A DNA stretch of 64,000 bases from Curtobacterium flaccumfaciens. Its GTDB lineage: Bacteria; Actinomycetota; Actinomycetes; Actinomycetales; Microbacteriaceae. Position 1 is the stretch's first letter, and each line of letters begins with the position of its first letter. The notes under the pieces were generated by a model, which did no database searches, had not been told where the DNA came from, and saw only the letters and a list, made by a program, of their open reading frames with translations. Shown here piece after piece: positions 1 through 9,108 of the stretch. A program made the translations under genes and the position numbers. The stretch spans positions 1,364,001 to 1,428,000 of the forward strand of contig CP121450.1 of assembly GCA_029689965.1 (NCBI GenBank). The letters are read 5' to 3'.

Positions 1-1200
1 ACGAGCAAGCCGAAGTTCCGCATCGACGCGGCGAACGCGCTCATCGACGACGTCCCGCCGATCCGTGACACCGTCGCGCTGTCGCAGATGGCGACCTCGC
101 GACTCGGCAAGGACGTCGTCGACCTGCTCGACGTCGGTGTCTCGTTCGACGGCGCGCAGATCCTCGACGGCATCGAGTGGCGGATCGCGCCGGGGGAGCG
201 GACCGGCATCCTCGGGCCGAACGGGGCCGGCAAGTCCACGCTGCTGGGCCTCGTGTCCGGACGGCTCACGCCCACCAGCGGCCGTGTGAAGACCGGCAAG
301 ACCGTGCGCGTTGCCGTCCTCGACCAGCAGCTCGCCGACCTGCAGCAGTACGCGGACGACCGGGTCCGTGAGGTCGTCGCTCGCAAGAAGACGAGCTACG
401 TCGCGGACGGCAAGGAGATGACGCCGTCGCAGCTGCTCGAACGCCTCGGCTTCACGTCGGCGCAGCTCTCGACGCCGGTGAAGGACCTGAGCGGCGGCCA
501 GAAGCGTCGCCTGCAGCTCATGCTCATCCTGCTCGACGAGCCGAACGTGCTCATCCTCGACGAGCCCACGAACGACCTCGACACCGACATGCTCGCCGCC
601 ATGGAGGACCTGCTCGACACCTGGCCCGGCACCCTGCTCGTCGTGTCGCACGACCGGTACCTGCTCGAGCGGGTCACCGACCAGCAGTACGCCGTCCTCG
701 GCGGCCACCTCCGGCACCTGCCGGGCGGGGTCGACGAGTACATGCGGCTCCGGGCGTCCGGCGCCGGTGGCGGGACCGCTTCGGCGGCTGCCGCCGCGTC
801 CGCCGGGAGGCCCGACACGGCGTCCGGGGCGGGCTCGGCACGAGTCGTGGCCGGTTCCACTGCGTCGGGCGGGTCAGTGGGGCCCGGTGCGTCTGGCGGG
901 TCCGGTCGGTCTGGTGCGTCCGCGTCTGCGGCCGCAGGTGCTGCTGCCTCCCCGGCGTCCGGCTCGTCCGGCTTGTCCGGTGCCCAGCGGCGCGCGGCGG
1001 AGAAGGAGATGTCGGCGCTCGACCGCCGGATCGCTCGCGTGGGCGAGGACCGGAAGAAACTGCTCGACGCGTTCGCGACGCACGACCAGTCCGACTACCA
1101 GGGGCTCGGGGCGCTGCAGACGCAGCTCGGCTCGCTCGAGGCCGAGGTGGAGCAGCTCGAGGAGCGCTGGCTCGAGGTCGCCGAACAGCTCGGCGTGTAG
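1..1200 (+). CDS. ABC-F family ATPase, C-terminal part
   Basis: The reading frame is open from the first base, so the gene begins outside the window. What remains is the second nucleotide-binding domain and tail of a soluble ABC-F protein, a family that acts on ribosomes rather than in membranes. Counting codons from base 1, Walker A GPNGAGKS lies at 72-79, the signature LSGGQ at 163-167 and Walker B LILDEP at about 184-189, followed by the SHDR switch. A low-complexity Ser/Gly/Ala linker (about codons 255-325) leads to a charged coiled coil (about 330-398), as in Uup-type proteins. No membrane segments are seen. The exact subfamily cannot be assigned without the N-terminal half. Confidence 0.9.
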   Translation, partial: TSKPKFRIDAANALIDDVPPIRDTVALSQMATSRLGKDVVDLLDVGVSFDGAQILDGIEWRIAPGERTGILGPNGAGKSTLLGLVSGRLTPTSGRVKTGKTVRVAVLDQQLADLQQYADDRVREVVARKKTSYVADGKEMTPSQLLERLGFTSAQLSTPVKDLSGGQKRRLQLMLILLDEPNVLILDEPTNDLDTDMLAAMEDLLDTWPGTLLVVSHDRYLLERVTDQQYAVLGGHLRHLPGGVDEYMRLRASGAGGGTASAAAAASAGRPDTASGAGSARVVAGSTASGGSVGPGASGGSGRSGASASAAAGAAASPASGSSGLSGAQRRAAEKEMSALDRRIARVGEDRKKLLDAFATHDQSDYQGLGALQTQLGSLEAEVEQLEERWLEVAEQLGV

Positions 1201-1238
1201 CGCCCGCGTCGGCGTCCCGCGTCCGCGTCCCGCCGTCG

Positions 1239-1291
1239 ACGGAGCAGAGGACGTGGGGTGTGAGCGGGAGTCCCGACGTCTTCTGCTCCGT
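1239..1291. terminator. hairpin between convergent genes
   Basis: An inverted repeat with 15 of 16 paired bases (arms 1239-1254 and 1276-1291, about 21-base loop) sits between the end of the ABC-F gene and the end of the opposing VOC gene. It has no T-tract. A bidirectional terminator is the likely role. Confidence 0.55.
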
Positions 1292-1294
1292 GGA

Positions 1295-1735
1295 TCAGGA
1301 AGCGGGCGCAGCGTCCGCGGGGTCGCCCCCGCCAGGGTTCGCCACGACCTCCCACAGGTGGCCGTCCGGGTCCTGGAAGAACCCGGAGTACATGCCCCAC
1401 GGGCGCGTGTACGGCGCCTCGAGCACCGTCGCGCCCGCTGCCCGGGCCCGTGCCAGGAACGCGTCCGCCTGCGCCGTCGAGTCGACGAAGTGGCCGATCG
1501 TGGTGCTCGGCCGCGCGGCGAGCTCGGTGCGGGAGTCCTTCGCCATGTCGTCCCGGCCGTACACGCTGATGATGAGTCCGTCGTCGAGCGTGAACATCGC
1601 CGTGGTGCCACCCGCCTCGGTCTCGGTCGCAGGGTACTCGGTGCCGATCACCCCGCTGCCGTCGATCCCGAGCAGGGCGCGGTAGAACTCCGCAGAACGT
1701 GCGACGTCGTCGACGGCCAGGGTGATCGCGTGCAT
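1295..1735 (-). CDS. VOC family (glyoxalase/bleomycin-resistance fold) protein
   Basis: A 146-residue single-frame protein starting MHAITLAVDDVARSAEFY, typical of the first beta-alpha-beta unit of the vicinal-oxygen-chelate fold. The C-terminal half has the matching FQDPDGHLWEV motif that normally closes a metal site. Family members include lyases, dioxygenases and drug-binding proteins, so substrate and reaction cannot be told from the sequence. It lies just downstream of, and on the same strand as, the MarR gene at 1746-2240 (10-base gap), so the two are probably co-transcribed. Confidence 0.8.
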   Translation of the reverse strand: MHAITLAVDDVARSAEFYRALLGIDGSGVIGTEYPATETEAGGTTAMFTLDDGLIISVYGRDDMAKDSRTELAARPSTTIGHFVDSTAQADAFLARARAAGATVLEAPYTRPWGMYSGFFQDPDGHLWEVVANPGGGDPADAAPAS

Positions 1736-1745
1736 GCGCCGGAGA

Positions 1746-2240
1746 CTAGTCCCCGAGTCCCAGGATCAGGCGCCGGAGCAGCCCGGACAGCTGGACCTGC
1801 TCGGTGTCGGACACCCCCGCCAGGATGTCGCGCTCCGCCGCGAGCAGGTCCGCGATCGCCGCGTCGACGGCCACGCGCCCCTGGGCCGTGAGGGACACGA
1901 GGATGCCCCGGCCGTCCTTCGGGTCGGTGCGGCGCGCCACGAGTCCCCGTGCAGCCAGGCGGTCCACGCGGTTCGTCATCGTGCCGCTCGACACCAGCGT
2001 CTGCCGCAGGAGCGACTTCGGGCTCAGCTCGTACGGCTCGCCCGCCCGCCGGAGCGCGGAGAGGACGTCGAACTCCCACGACTCCACGTCACTCTCGTCG
2101 AACGCCGCCCGACGTGCTCGGTCGAGGTGCCGGGCCAGCCGGTCGACCCGCGACAGGACCTCGAGGGGCCCGAAGTTCAGGTCGTCCCGCTCGCGTCCCC
2201 ACGCCGCGACGATGCGATCGACCTCGTCTTCCTGCGGCAT
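1746..2240 (-). CDS. MarR family transcriptional regulator
   Basis: A 164-residue protein in one frame. The winged helix is clear: LSPKSLLRQTLVSSGTMTNRVDRLAARGLV for the recognition helix region, followed by the wing with the usual RRTDPKDGRGILVSLT stretch. The N- and C-terminal helices would form the dimer. It probably controls itself and the VOC gene directly downstream. No obvious palindrome was found between its start and the gene upstream. Confidence 0.85.
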   Translation of the reverse strand: MPQEDEVDRIVAAWGRERDDLNFGPLEVLSRVDRLARHLDRARRAAFDESDVESWEFDVLSALRRAGEPYELSPKSLLRQTLVSSGTMTNRVDRLAARGLVARRTDPKDGRGILVSLTAQGRVAVDAAIADLLAAERDILAGVSDTEQVQLSGLLRRLILGLGD

Positions 2241-2282
2241 CCCACCATCTTGGCGGAAGTTCGGGGCGCACGGCCAGCGTGC

Positions 2283-3346
2283 TCAGCGCAGCGGGCCGAG
2301 CCGGAGCCGGAGGAGGGCCGATGCCTCGGCGAGCACGGCTGCGGCCTGGTCGCTCGCGAGGGGGCTGAGCGTCTTCCGCAGGAAGTCGTCGAACGGTCGG
2401 TCGCCCCAGGTCACGATGCCCGCTGTCAGGCCCGACAGTGCGCTCACGACGACGCGCATCGACGACGGGAGGAGCCGTTCTTCGTACGCTCCCCGCAAGT
2501 GGACGGATCGCCCGAGTTCGAGTGCGGCGTCCTCGATCGCCGGCCGCAGGCCTCGCGCGTGCGCCGTCTCGAATCGCTCGAGCGCGGTGAGGAGCGAACG
2601 CAGTGACTCCGCCCGTTGGCGGTTCGCGAGGTACGCGTACCGCCCAGGGCTCCCGCGACGAGCGACAGTCCGGTGAGCAGCACTCCGACCGCGGGAACCC
2701 CGGCAGGGGCGACCGCGATGAAGAGCGCGGTGCCCCACGCGAGCGTCACCGCGGCGACCACCAGGCTGAGCGCCGACGTGTCGAAGAACCGGGCCTCGAG
2801 CCGTGACGTCACGAGGGTCTGGCGGCACCCGAGCGCCATGAGGAACGTCCCGACCGTCAGGACGGCGGCGAACGCAGCGATCTGCCACGCCAGAGCGTGG
2901 TTCCTCGATGTGTCCAACCAGGCTGGAGGATCGGCCAGACCAGTGGACGCAGCGAGCAGGCCGGCCACCCCGGCGAGTCCCGTCGCCAGACAGAGGAGGA
3001 GCAGCATCGTCGTCCGAGCCAGGGCCTCGAAGACGTCGAGCACGCGCTTCCGGCCAACGCTCGTCAGGGCAGACCACGACAGCCCCAGCCCTGCACCGAC
3101 CACGACGCCCGGGGCCATCCAACCCCAGACACGGATCGGTGAGACATCGTCGGACACGTCCGGGAACGTCGACGCCATGAGCAGACCGAGGACGACGACC
3201 ATGCAGATGCCGGCGACGAGGATCGGAGATCGCAGTTCGTCCGGGACGCGAAGAGGCACCATCCAGGTCCTGACCGTGGTGACGAGTTGTGGGAAGGTCT
3301 CGACGGGCTGGACGGCCCGCTCGTGCGTGGCTCGCGATCTCCTCAT
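2283..3346 (-). CDS. hypothetical six-helix membrane protein (one frameshift)
   Basis: Not assigned to a family. The restored protein is 354 residues. After about 40 polar residues come six hydrophobic segments (roughly residues 45-65, 75-95, 110-130, 150-175, 190-210 and 215-232), then about 120 residues of soluble, helix-rich sequence. Coding continues across a frame change near 2641, where GGG appears to have become GG (…CTGGGCGG-TACGCG). Restoring one base gives a single frame with a length divisible by three. The start is the ATG at 3346; longer upstream extensions in this frame run antisense to the tRNA and look non-coding. Confidence 0.55.
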
Positions 3347-3434
3347 GCGGTCGGACCGTACCGTTGCCCGACGACACTGTGCGGTCATGGGAGGATGGAC
3401 GAGCACCGAGTGGGCCCCGCCCCGTTCGGTGTGT

Positions 3435-3509
3435 TCCGCCTTGGTGTAATGGCAGCACGACGGCCTTTGGTGCCGTGAGGTCCGGGTTCGAATCCTGGAG
3501 GCGGAGCCA
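3435..3509 (+). tRNA. tRNA-Gln (anticodon TTG)
   Basis: A full cloverleaf can be drawn by hand. The acceptor arms TCCGCCT and AGGCGGA pair, the anticodon stem ACGGC/GCCGT holds loop CTTTGGT with anticodon TTG, and the T arm carries TTCGAAT. The discriminator is G and an encoded CCA ends at 3509. It lies between an unassigned membrane protein gene and a permease relic that starts right at its 3' end. Confidence 0.95.
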
Positions 3510-3725
3510 GTGGCCGATCCTACTATTCGGCGCTCTCGATGTGACTTTTCGCCCGAGAGTGCGCAGGGAGCCGTCGCCCGAGGACTCACGATCGGCGTGG
3601 CGCTCCTCGCCGGCTCAATGATCGCCAAATGGATTGTGCGGAGTCTCCACGCCCGTGCCTTCGAGCTCCTCATCGACGCCGTGCTCGTCGCAGGCGCGGC
3701 AGGGACGCTGCTCTCCCTGGTATGA
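3510..3725 (+). pseudogene. TauE/SafE-type permease relic abutting the tRNA
   Basis: Starting immediately after the tRNA CCA end, an open frame reaches a stop at 3725. Its last 45 codons contain a hydrophobic helix (LTIGVALLAGSMIAKWIV), a short charged loop (RSLHARAFELLID) and a final helix (AVLVAGAAGTLLSL). This order is the usual C-terminal end of TauE/SafE sulfite/anion exporters. The first 25 codons look non-coding, and a full permease would be about 250 residues. I read it as the 3' end of a permease gene left after recombination at the tRNA; family assignment is by resemblance only. Confidence 0.45.
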
Positions 3726-4299
3726 CGGTCCAGTAGCTGGCATACCGTCCGGACCACGACTGAACGCTTCCCGACCCGGGTCTCCAGGATCTGCGGTGGC
3801 CGCGGAATCAGCGCGATACCGCGTGTTCGCCCGGTGAAACGACGATTCGTGACTGCGGCCCGCTCGCCCACCATTCGGCCCCGACACTTCCGGCGCGTCC
3901 ACCTGGAGGACATGATGACCCGCACCCGCATGCTTGCGCTGCCCGTCCTGACGGTCTCGCTCATTGCCAGCACTCGCTCACGCGCATGCGCCGGCCGGTA
4001 GCGCCCGGTCCATGGACCGTACCGGCTCTGCGGAATCGACGTCTCGGGGTCGAGTCTCTGAGCCGGTGCGTCGGCGTGCCCGTCTCGTCACGCAGACAGC
4101 ATTTCCTTATCACTCCATAGTGGATGCGGATGACCAGGCCCTCCCGCTCACCACACGTCCCGTCATAGCGTCAGCCCTCAAGCGGTCGAGCGTCGATGGC
4201 GGCGAATCGCGGCAAGACGAATGCGGTACCCGAAGGGTTCCGTCGTCGGGCCCGAGGCGTCCCGGGGCCGCAGATCATCCTTCGTCATTGGAGACGGTA
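3726..4299. other. 574-base region with little recognisable content
   Basis: Apart from a possible 29-codon signal-peptide ORF at 3912-4001, no convincing gene or RNA structure is seen. Local base composition is lower in GC than the neighbours, with AT-rich patches around 4095-4125. The stretch includes the leader of the transporter gene at 4300, whose ribosome site GGAG lies about 8 bases before the ATG. Confidence 0.5.
3912..4001 (+). CDS. possible small secreted peptide, perhaps frameshifted
   Basis: A good ribosome site (GGAGG, 5 bases before) precedes ATGATG and a signal-peptide-like start, MTRTRMLALPVLTVSLIA. The frame stops after 29 codons. In the next frame the sequence continues …ALAHAHAPAGS, which would complete a signal peptide, so one base may be missing near 3965. 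Beyond that the continuation does not look strongly coding. It may be a small secreted peptide or the first part of a decayed gene. Confidence 0.25.
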   Translation: MMTRTRMLALPVLTVSLIASTRSRACAGR

Positions 4300-5681
4300 A
4301 TGACTGACACTCCCCCAGGAAGACACCGGTCAAAGCGGCTGTGGCCGGCTGGATCGGCACGATGCTCGAGTACTACGACTTCGGCGTCTACGGCACGTCC
4401 TCCGCGCTCGTGCTCAACGTGCTGTTCTTCTCACCAGACCTGCCCGCCGGGGTCAGTGTCCTGCTCGCGATGATCACGTTCGCGATCGGGTACCTGGTCC
4501 GTCCGATCGGCTCGTTCATCCTCGGACCGATGGGCGATCGGTTCGGCCGGAAGTTCGTCATGCTCCTGACGCTCTTCGGCATCGGTGGTTGCACGTTCAT
4601 CATCGGATGCCTGCCCACCTACTCGCAGATCGGGGCCATCGCGCCGATCCTGCTGATCGCGATCCGCGTCATCCAGGGGCTCTGCCTGTCGGGTGAGCAG
4701 CCGAGCTCGATCAGTATGAGCCTCGAGCACGCCTCGGAGCACCGACGTGGCTTCATCACGAGCTTCACCACCCTCGGCGCCTCGTCCGGCACCCTGCTCA
4801 CGCTGCTGTTCTTCATCCCGATCACCGCGATGGACCAGTCGGCGCTCTACAGCTGGGGCTGGCGCCTGCCGTTCTGGTTCTCGGCGGTGGTCGTGGTCGT
4901 CGCGTACCTGATCCGCCGGCACATCGAGGAGCCGCCGAAGTTCATCGAGACGCAGGCGATCAAGATCGGGTACGCGCCGATCAAGCAGGCGCTCCGCTTC
5001 CACTGGCGAGCCATCCTGCGGATCGTGTTCTGTGCCCTCGTCGCGGGGATGAGCTACATGATGCAGACCTACTCGGTCGCGTTCGGCACCACCGGGTACG
5101 GCCTGGACAAGCCGACGATGCTGTTCATGATGTCGATCTCGTCGGTCGTCGCGCTCGGCATCACGCCGCTCTCCGGGTTCCTCACCGACAAGGTCGGCCG
5201 TCGCACGATGTTCCTCGTCGGAGCCGCTGGTTCCGGTCTCTCGATGGGCCCGTACCTGTGGTCGATCACGACCGGCAGCTGGCCGCTCATCTTCGCCCTG
5301 GGCATCATCAACTACTCGCTCTTCTACTCGATGGTCAACGCGTCGTGGCCGTCGTTCTTCTCGGAGATGTTCCCGTCGCGGGTCCGCGTTTCCGGACTCG
5401 CCATCGGTACCCAGCTCGGGTTCGCGCTCTCCGGTGCGATCGGCCCGGTGCTGGCGACGGCGCTCGCCGGACCCGAACTGAAGGGTTGGGTCGGCCCGAC
5501 GATCGTCGCGCTCGGTTTCATGGTGGTGGCGGGTGCGTCCGCGCTCACCGCGAAGGAGACCCGCCGGTACACGCTCGACGAGTTGGACGAGGTCCAGCAG
5601 AGCGCCGAGGAGAAGGACGTCATCACGGCGTCGATCCAGGTCCCGGTGAAGGGCGCCGGGGTGCAGGACCTCACCGCGTAG
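4300..5681 (+). CDS. MHS-family (metabolite:H+ symporter) MFS transporter
   Basis: A proton-coupled organic-acid importer of the major facilitator superfamily. The MHS hallmarks are visible: GTMLEYYDFGVYG at the start of helix 1, the loop 2-3 motif GDRFGRK, and RVIQGLCLSGE in helix 4. Twelve helices can be counted and the restored length is 460 residues, normal for the group. The ATG at 4300 has a good ribosome site, but the frame breaks after five codons, near 4311-4315, where a C run seems one base short; the rest is uninterrupted. The substrate is unknown. The nearby opposite-strand paralogue and the catabolic operon downstream suggest a carboxylate. Confidence 0.85.
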
Positions 5682-5691
5682 GCCCGCTCCG

Positions 5692-5744
5692 GCGCGAACG
5701 GCTCGGCGCCACCCGCTCGACGGGTGGCGCCGAGCCGTTCGCGC
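5692..5744 (+). terminator. strong hairpin after the MHS transporter gene
   Basis: A perfect 24-base stem (arms 5692-5715 and 5721-5744) with a five-base loop begins 11 bases after the stop codon. It lacks a T-tract, as is common in high-GC actinobacteria. The remainder of the 5682-6036 gap holds only the second hairpin at 5983-6024. Confidence 0.75.
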
Positions 5745-5982
5745 AGCGCCCTGTCCGGGATGGAGGGCCCGGCGCGGACACCCGGCCCCGGTGCGTTCGC
5801 TGGATGGCTGCCCGGGTGCGTGCCTGGTGCCTTGCGCCCGTGACCGCGTGACTACGTGGCGGTGTGCGTGCGATGCCCGCGGTCGGTGGTCCAGCGAGTC
5901 GTGTGGTGAGGTGTGCCGGACGCACCGTCCGTGCGCGACATGAGCGGCGCCTCCAGCCCGGCTGCTCGACTGCCTGTACACG

Positions 5983-6024
5983 GACGACGCGTCCGGAACG
6001 GATGGCCGTTCCGGACGCGTCGTC
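5983..6024 (-). terminator. hairpin after the second MHS transporter gene
   Basis: Arms 5983-6001 and 6006-6024 pair fully around a four-base loop, 13 bases beyond the stop of the minus-strand transporter gene. Together with the hairpin at 5692-5744 it separates the two convergent transporter genes. Confidence 0.75.
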
Positions 6025-6036
6025 TGTGAGCGCGGA

Positions 6037-7354
6037 TTACGCAGGCAGTGGGTCGAACGCCGTCTCGCGGATGCAGAGCGCCGTGACGCCCGCACCGATC
6101 GAGGTGACCACGAGGTAGATCGCGGGGATCCAGATGCTGCCCGTCGCCGTGATGAGCGCGGTGATCACGGCCGGGCGGCGCCACCGAAGATCGCGGTCCC
6201 GATGTTGTAGCCGAACCCGTACGCGACGGTCCGGATCCGCGTCGGGAAGAGTTCGAGCAGTGTGACCTGCATCACGCCGTTCGTGCCGGTGAAGACGACG
6301 GCCATGACGACGGAGGCGACCACCGCGAGCGGGAGGGACCCGAGCGTGATGAGCCAGTAGCAGGGGAACCCGAGCAGGACCATCAGACCGGCCGACCCGA
6401 TGAGCATCGGCTTCCGACCGATCCGGTCGGACATCCGGCCGGCGATCAGCGCGGTGAGCGTGCCGACCGCGAGCGCCACGCCGGTGACGACGAGGCTCTG
6501 CACGAGCGTGAAGTGCAGGTAGTTGCTCATGAAGCTCGGCATGTAGGTGAAGAGGACGAAGTAGCCGGAGCTGTTGAGCAGCGGCAGCGCGATCGTCAGG
6601 AACATGCCGCGGCGGGCCGAACGCGAGCGGAACGCCTCGGCGAGTGGGTTGGCGACGGTGATGCCGGCGGTCTCGACCTTCGTGAACTCGGGCGACTCGT
6701 CCGCACGCATGCGCACCCAGAGCGCGGCGATCCCCAGCGGGAACGCGATGAGGAACGGTATGCGCCAACCCCACGCCGCCATCGTCTCCGCGCCGAGCGC
6801 CCATGTCATCGCGGCGGCCAACAGCGTGCCGAACAGCATCGCGATGAACGTCGCCGCGTTCGCGTAGCTCACGATCTGACCGCGCTTGCCCTCCGGAGCG
6901 CTCTCGCCCAGGTAGGAGTTGCCGATGCCGGCCTCTGCCCCCATCGAGAAGCCCTGCACGAACCGCAGCGCGACCAGGAGGATCGGGCGAGGACACCGAT
7001 GGTGGACGCTGACGGCAGGACCCCGATCAGGCCGGTCGCACCGCTCATCGTGATGATGAGCGCGACGAGCACGGTGCGACGCCCGATCTTGTCGCCCCAG
7101 TGCCCACCGATCGCGGCGCCGACGGGCCGCGCGAAGAACGGGATGCCGAAGGCGACGAACGTCAGCAGGAGCGCCGTGGCCGGGGTGTCGTTCGGGAAGA
7201 ACACGAGCGCCAGGGTGGAGGCGAGGAAGCCGTAGATGACGTTCTCGTAGAGCTCCACGAAGATCCCCGCGAGACCGGCGGTGACCGTCCGCTTCGATAT
7301 CTCGGTGTTCCCCGTTGCAGGCAGTGACGTTTCCGCGATCTGGTTGTCGAACAC
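6037..7354 (-). CDS. MHS-type MFS transporter (two frameshifts)
   Basis: A second proton-linked importer, 439 residues when restored. The N-terminal part has GIFVELYENVIYGF in helix 1 and GGHWGDKIGRR in loop 2-3; the middle has FVQGFSMGAEAG; the C-terminal half repeats the loop motif as GRMSDRIGRK. The coding frame changes near 6989 (GCCCCG read as GCCCG) and near 6177 (CCCC read as CCC). Each is fixed by one added C. It is convergent with the transporter at 4300-5681. An IclR-like palindrome lies 30 bases before its start, and the dehydrogenase/IclR-domain pair is just upstream on the same strand. Confidence 0.8.
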
Positions 7355-7383
7355 TGTGTCTCCTTTGCGTCGTTGCCGAGGCT

Positions 7384-7396
7384 ACATTTGAAATGT
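7384..7396 (-). promoter_or_regulatory. palindrome ACATTTGAAATGT before the transporter gene
   Basis: A perfect 6-1-6 inverted repeat in the AT-richer leader of the MHS transporter gene. It resembles the short palindromes bound by IclR-family dimers, and an IclR effector-domain gene lies directly upstream, but that protein lacks a DNA-binding domain. Which regulator binds here is unknown. Confidence 0.4.
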
Positions 7397-7558
7397 GTCA
7401 TGCGCATTTCCGAAAACGGTGTCCACGTTTCCGTTTCATTTCATTCGGGACGTGCCGACCCGGACATTCGTCGATCCTCGTCGCACCGGGCCTCTCGCTG
7501 AAGGCTCCTGGCATCGCCGATCAAAATGCGTCGAGAGGTTTTCGCTATGTCGGGGAAT

Positions 7559-8059
7559 TCATTTCGAGGCGAATTCGGACGCAATTCGACGGAGTGCGGT
7601 GAGCACGCTCCGGTACCGACCGCTCGACTCGACGTCGACGCTCGTGCCGAACGTCTCGACGAGCGCGGCTCCGATGGCGTACGGCGTCCCGTCGATGGCG
7701 ACGGCCATGCCGTAGACGCTCGGGTGCTCCCCGGAGCGATCGAGGGCCCAGCCGGTTCGACGGGCCTCCTCGACCGCGCGGCGGGCCGTCGCGTCCGTTG
7801 CGTCTGTCTCGCTCGTCGCGTCGTCGTCGTCCGTGCGTGCGAGCAGTGCGTAGCCGAGTGCTGTGGACGTCGCGGGTCGACGATCGCCGACGGCGGCGGA
7901 CGACGCGAACGGGACGCGACCGTCGTGCCGTGCGACGTAGACGACGTCTGCCCCGTCGAGCTGCGCCATCTGGACGAGCTGGCGGCTCAGCGTGACGTCG
8001 CGGTCGACGCGGTCCCGGAAGCGGACGAGCAGGTCGGGGGTCGCGAGCACGTCGGTCAC
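7559..8059 (-). CDS. stand-alone IclR-type effector domain
   Basis: A 166-residue protein that aligns by eye with only the ligand-binding half of IclR regulators. Examples are ATPDLLVRFRDRV…VTLSRQL, the VVYVARHDGRV strand, the GDRRPATSTALGYALLA segment, and YAIGAALVET near the end. The N-terminal winged helix of about 75 residues is absent. There is no room for it: the GTG start overlaps the stop of the dehydrogenase upstream by four bases. Translation is therefore coupled to that enzyme. It may sense the dehydrogenase's substrate and act through a partner, or be a decayed regulator. Confidence 0.7.
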   Translation of the reverse strand: MTDVLATPDLLVRFRDRVDRDVTLSRQLVQMAQLDGADVVYVARHDGRVPFASSAAVGDRRPATSTALGYALLARTDDDDATSETDATDATARRAVEEARRTGWALDRSGEHPSVYGMAVAIDGTPYAIGAALVETFGTSVDVESSGRYRSVLTALRRIASEFASK

Positions 8060-9074
8060 CGGGTCGCGCTCGCGGCGTCAAGGTCGCGCCCGTCTCGTGG
8101 GGCGTTCACGGCGAAGCGGGAGGCGCCGGTCGCCCGCACCTCGAGCACTGCCTGGCGGACGCTGTCGGACACCGACGCGGTGAAGGCGTCCGTCCAGCAC
8201 AGCGAGTGCGGTGCGAGGACCAGCCCGTCGAGCGCGAGCAGCGGGCTGGTCGACGGGAGGGGCTCCTGCTCGAAGACGTCCAGTGCGGCTCCGGCGATGC
8301 GGTGCTCGCGGACGGCGTCGACCAGCGCGGCCTCGTCGAGGACGCTGCCCGTGCGACGTTGACGATGCTGGCGTGCGGCGCCATCAGGCCGAGCTCCCTG
8401 GCGCCGACGAGGTGCTGTGTGCCGGCGTTCCCGGAGACGGTGAGCACGACGTAGTCGGAGCGTCGGAAGAGGTCGTCGAACGCGACCAGTTCGATCTCGA
8501 GCCGCCGGGCTTCGGCCGCTCGGTCCGACCGGTTCCACGCGATCACCGTCAGCCCCAGCGCGGTGAGCGCACCCGCGAGTTCACGGCCGATCCCGCCGAG
8601 CCCCATGACACCGATCGTGCGTCCGTCGAGGCCGTGGCCCCGCCACTGCGCCCGGTCGTCCCACCCGCCGGTGCGGACCAGGCGGTCCTTCTGCAGCAGG
8701 TTGTGGGCGAGCGCGAACAGCATCGCCACGGAAGCTTGCGCGACCGGACGTCGGACCGCCTCTGCGGTGTTCGTGACGACGATCCCGGCGGTGGTGCAGG
8801 CGTCGACGTCCACCGCGTCGAAACCGGCGCCGAACCGCGCGACGTGCCGGAGGCGACCGCCGGCGGGGATCGAGTCGGCGTCGAACCGCTCGTGCCCGAG
8901 GACGAGGACAGCGTCGTCGTCGGCGATCTCGCCGGCGTCGATCCGGTGGGCCGGTGCGTCGAGGACGTGCCAGTCGATGCCGGCCTCGGTCAGCGCGTGC
9001 AGACCGATGTCGCCGAAGATCGTCGACCCGTCGGGTTCGGCGAAGGCGCGGGTGACTGCCAGGCGGTACGACAA
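8056..9074 (-). CDS. D-isomer-specific 2-hydroxyacid dehydrogenase
   Basis: An NAD(P)-dependent dehydrogenase that interconverts 2-keto and D-2-hydroxy acids; restored length 339 residues. The Rossmann motif VMGLGGIGREL is followed by NVARGS (substrate arginine), ALDVFEQEPL (catalytic glutamate region) and APHS (catalytic histidine). The frame changes near 8353, inside the NVARGS region, where GGGG has become GGG. Its stop overlaps the start of the IclR-domain gene. It lies downstream of lysR on the same strand and faces away from the large pxp operon, which contains a second, more distant dehydrogenase of the same family. Confidence 0.85.
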
Positions 9075-9108
9075 CTGGACTCCTTTGTTCGTGGTCGTGG
9101 GGTCGTTC

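Noticed and set aside
3615-3902. Minus-strand frame opposite the permease relic
   Set aside because: Composition and lack of motifs or ribosome site indicate a chance open frame.
4431-6095. Long antisense frame opposite the MHS transporter gene, and similar long minus-strand frames elsewhere
   Set aside because: Rich in Arg, Asp, Gly and Pro with no motifs; typical mirror frames of GC-rich genes.
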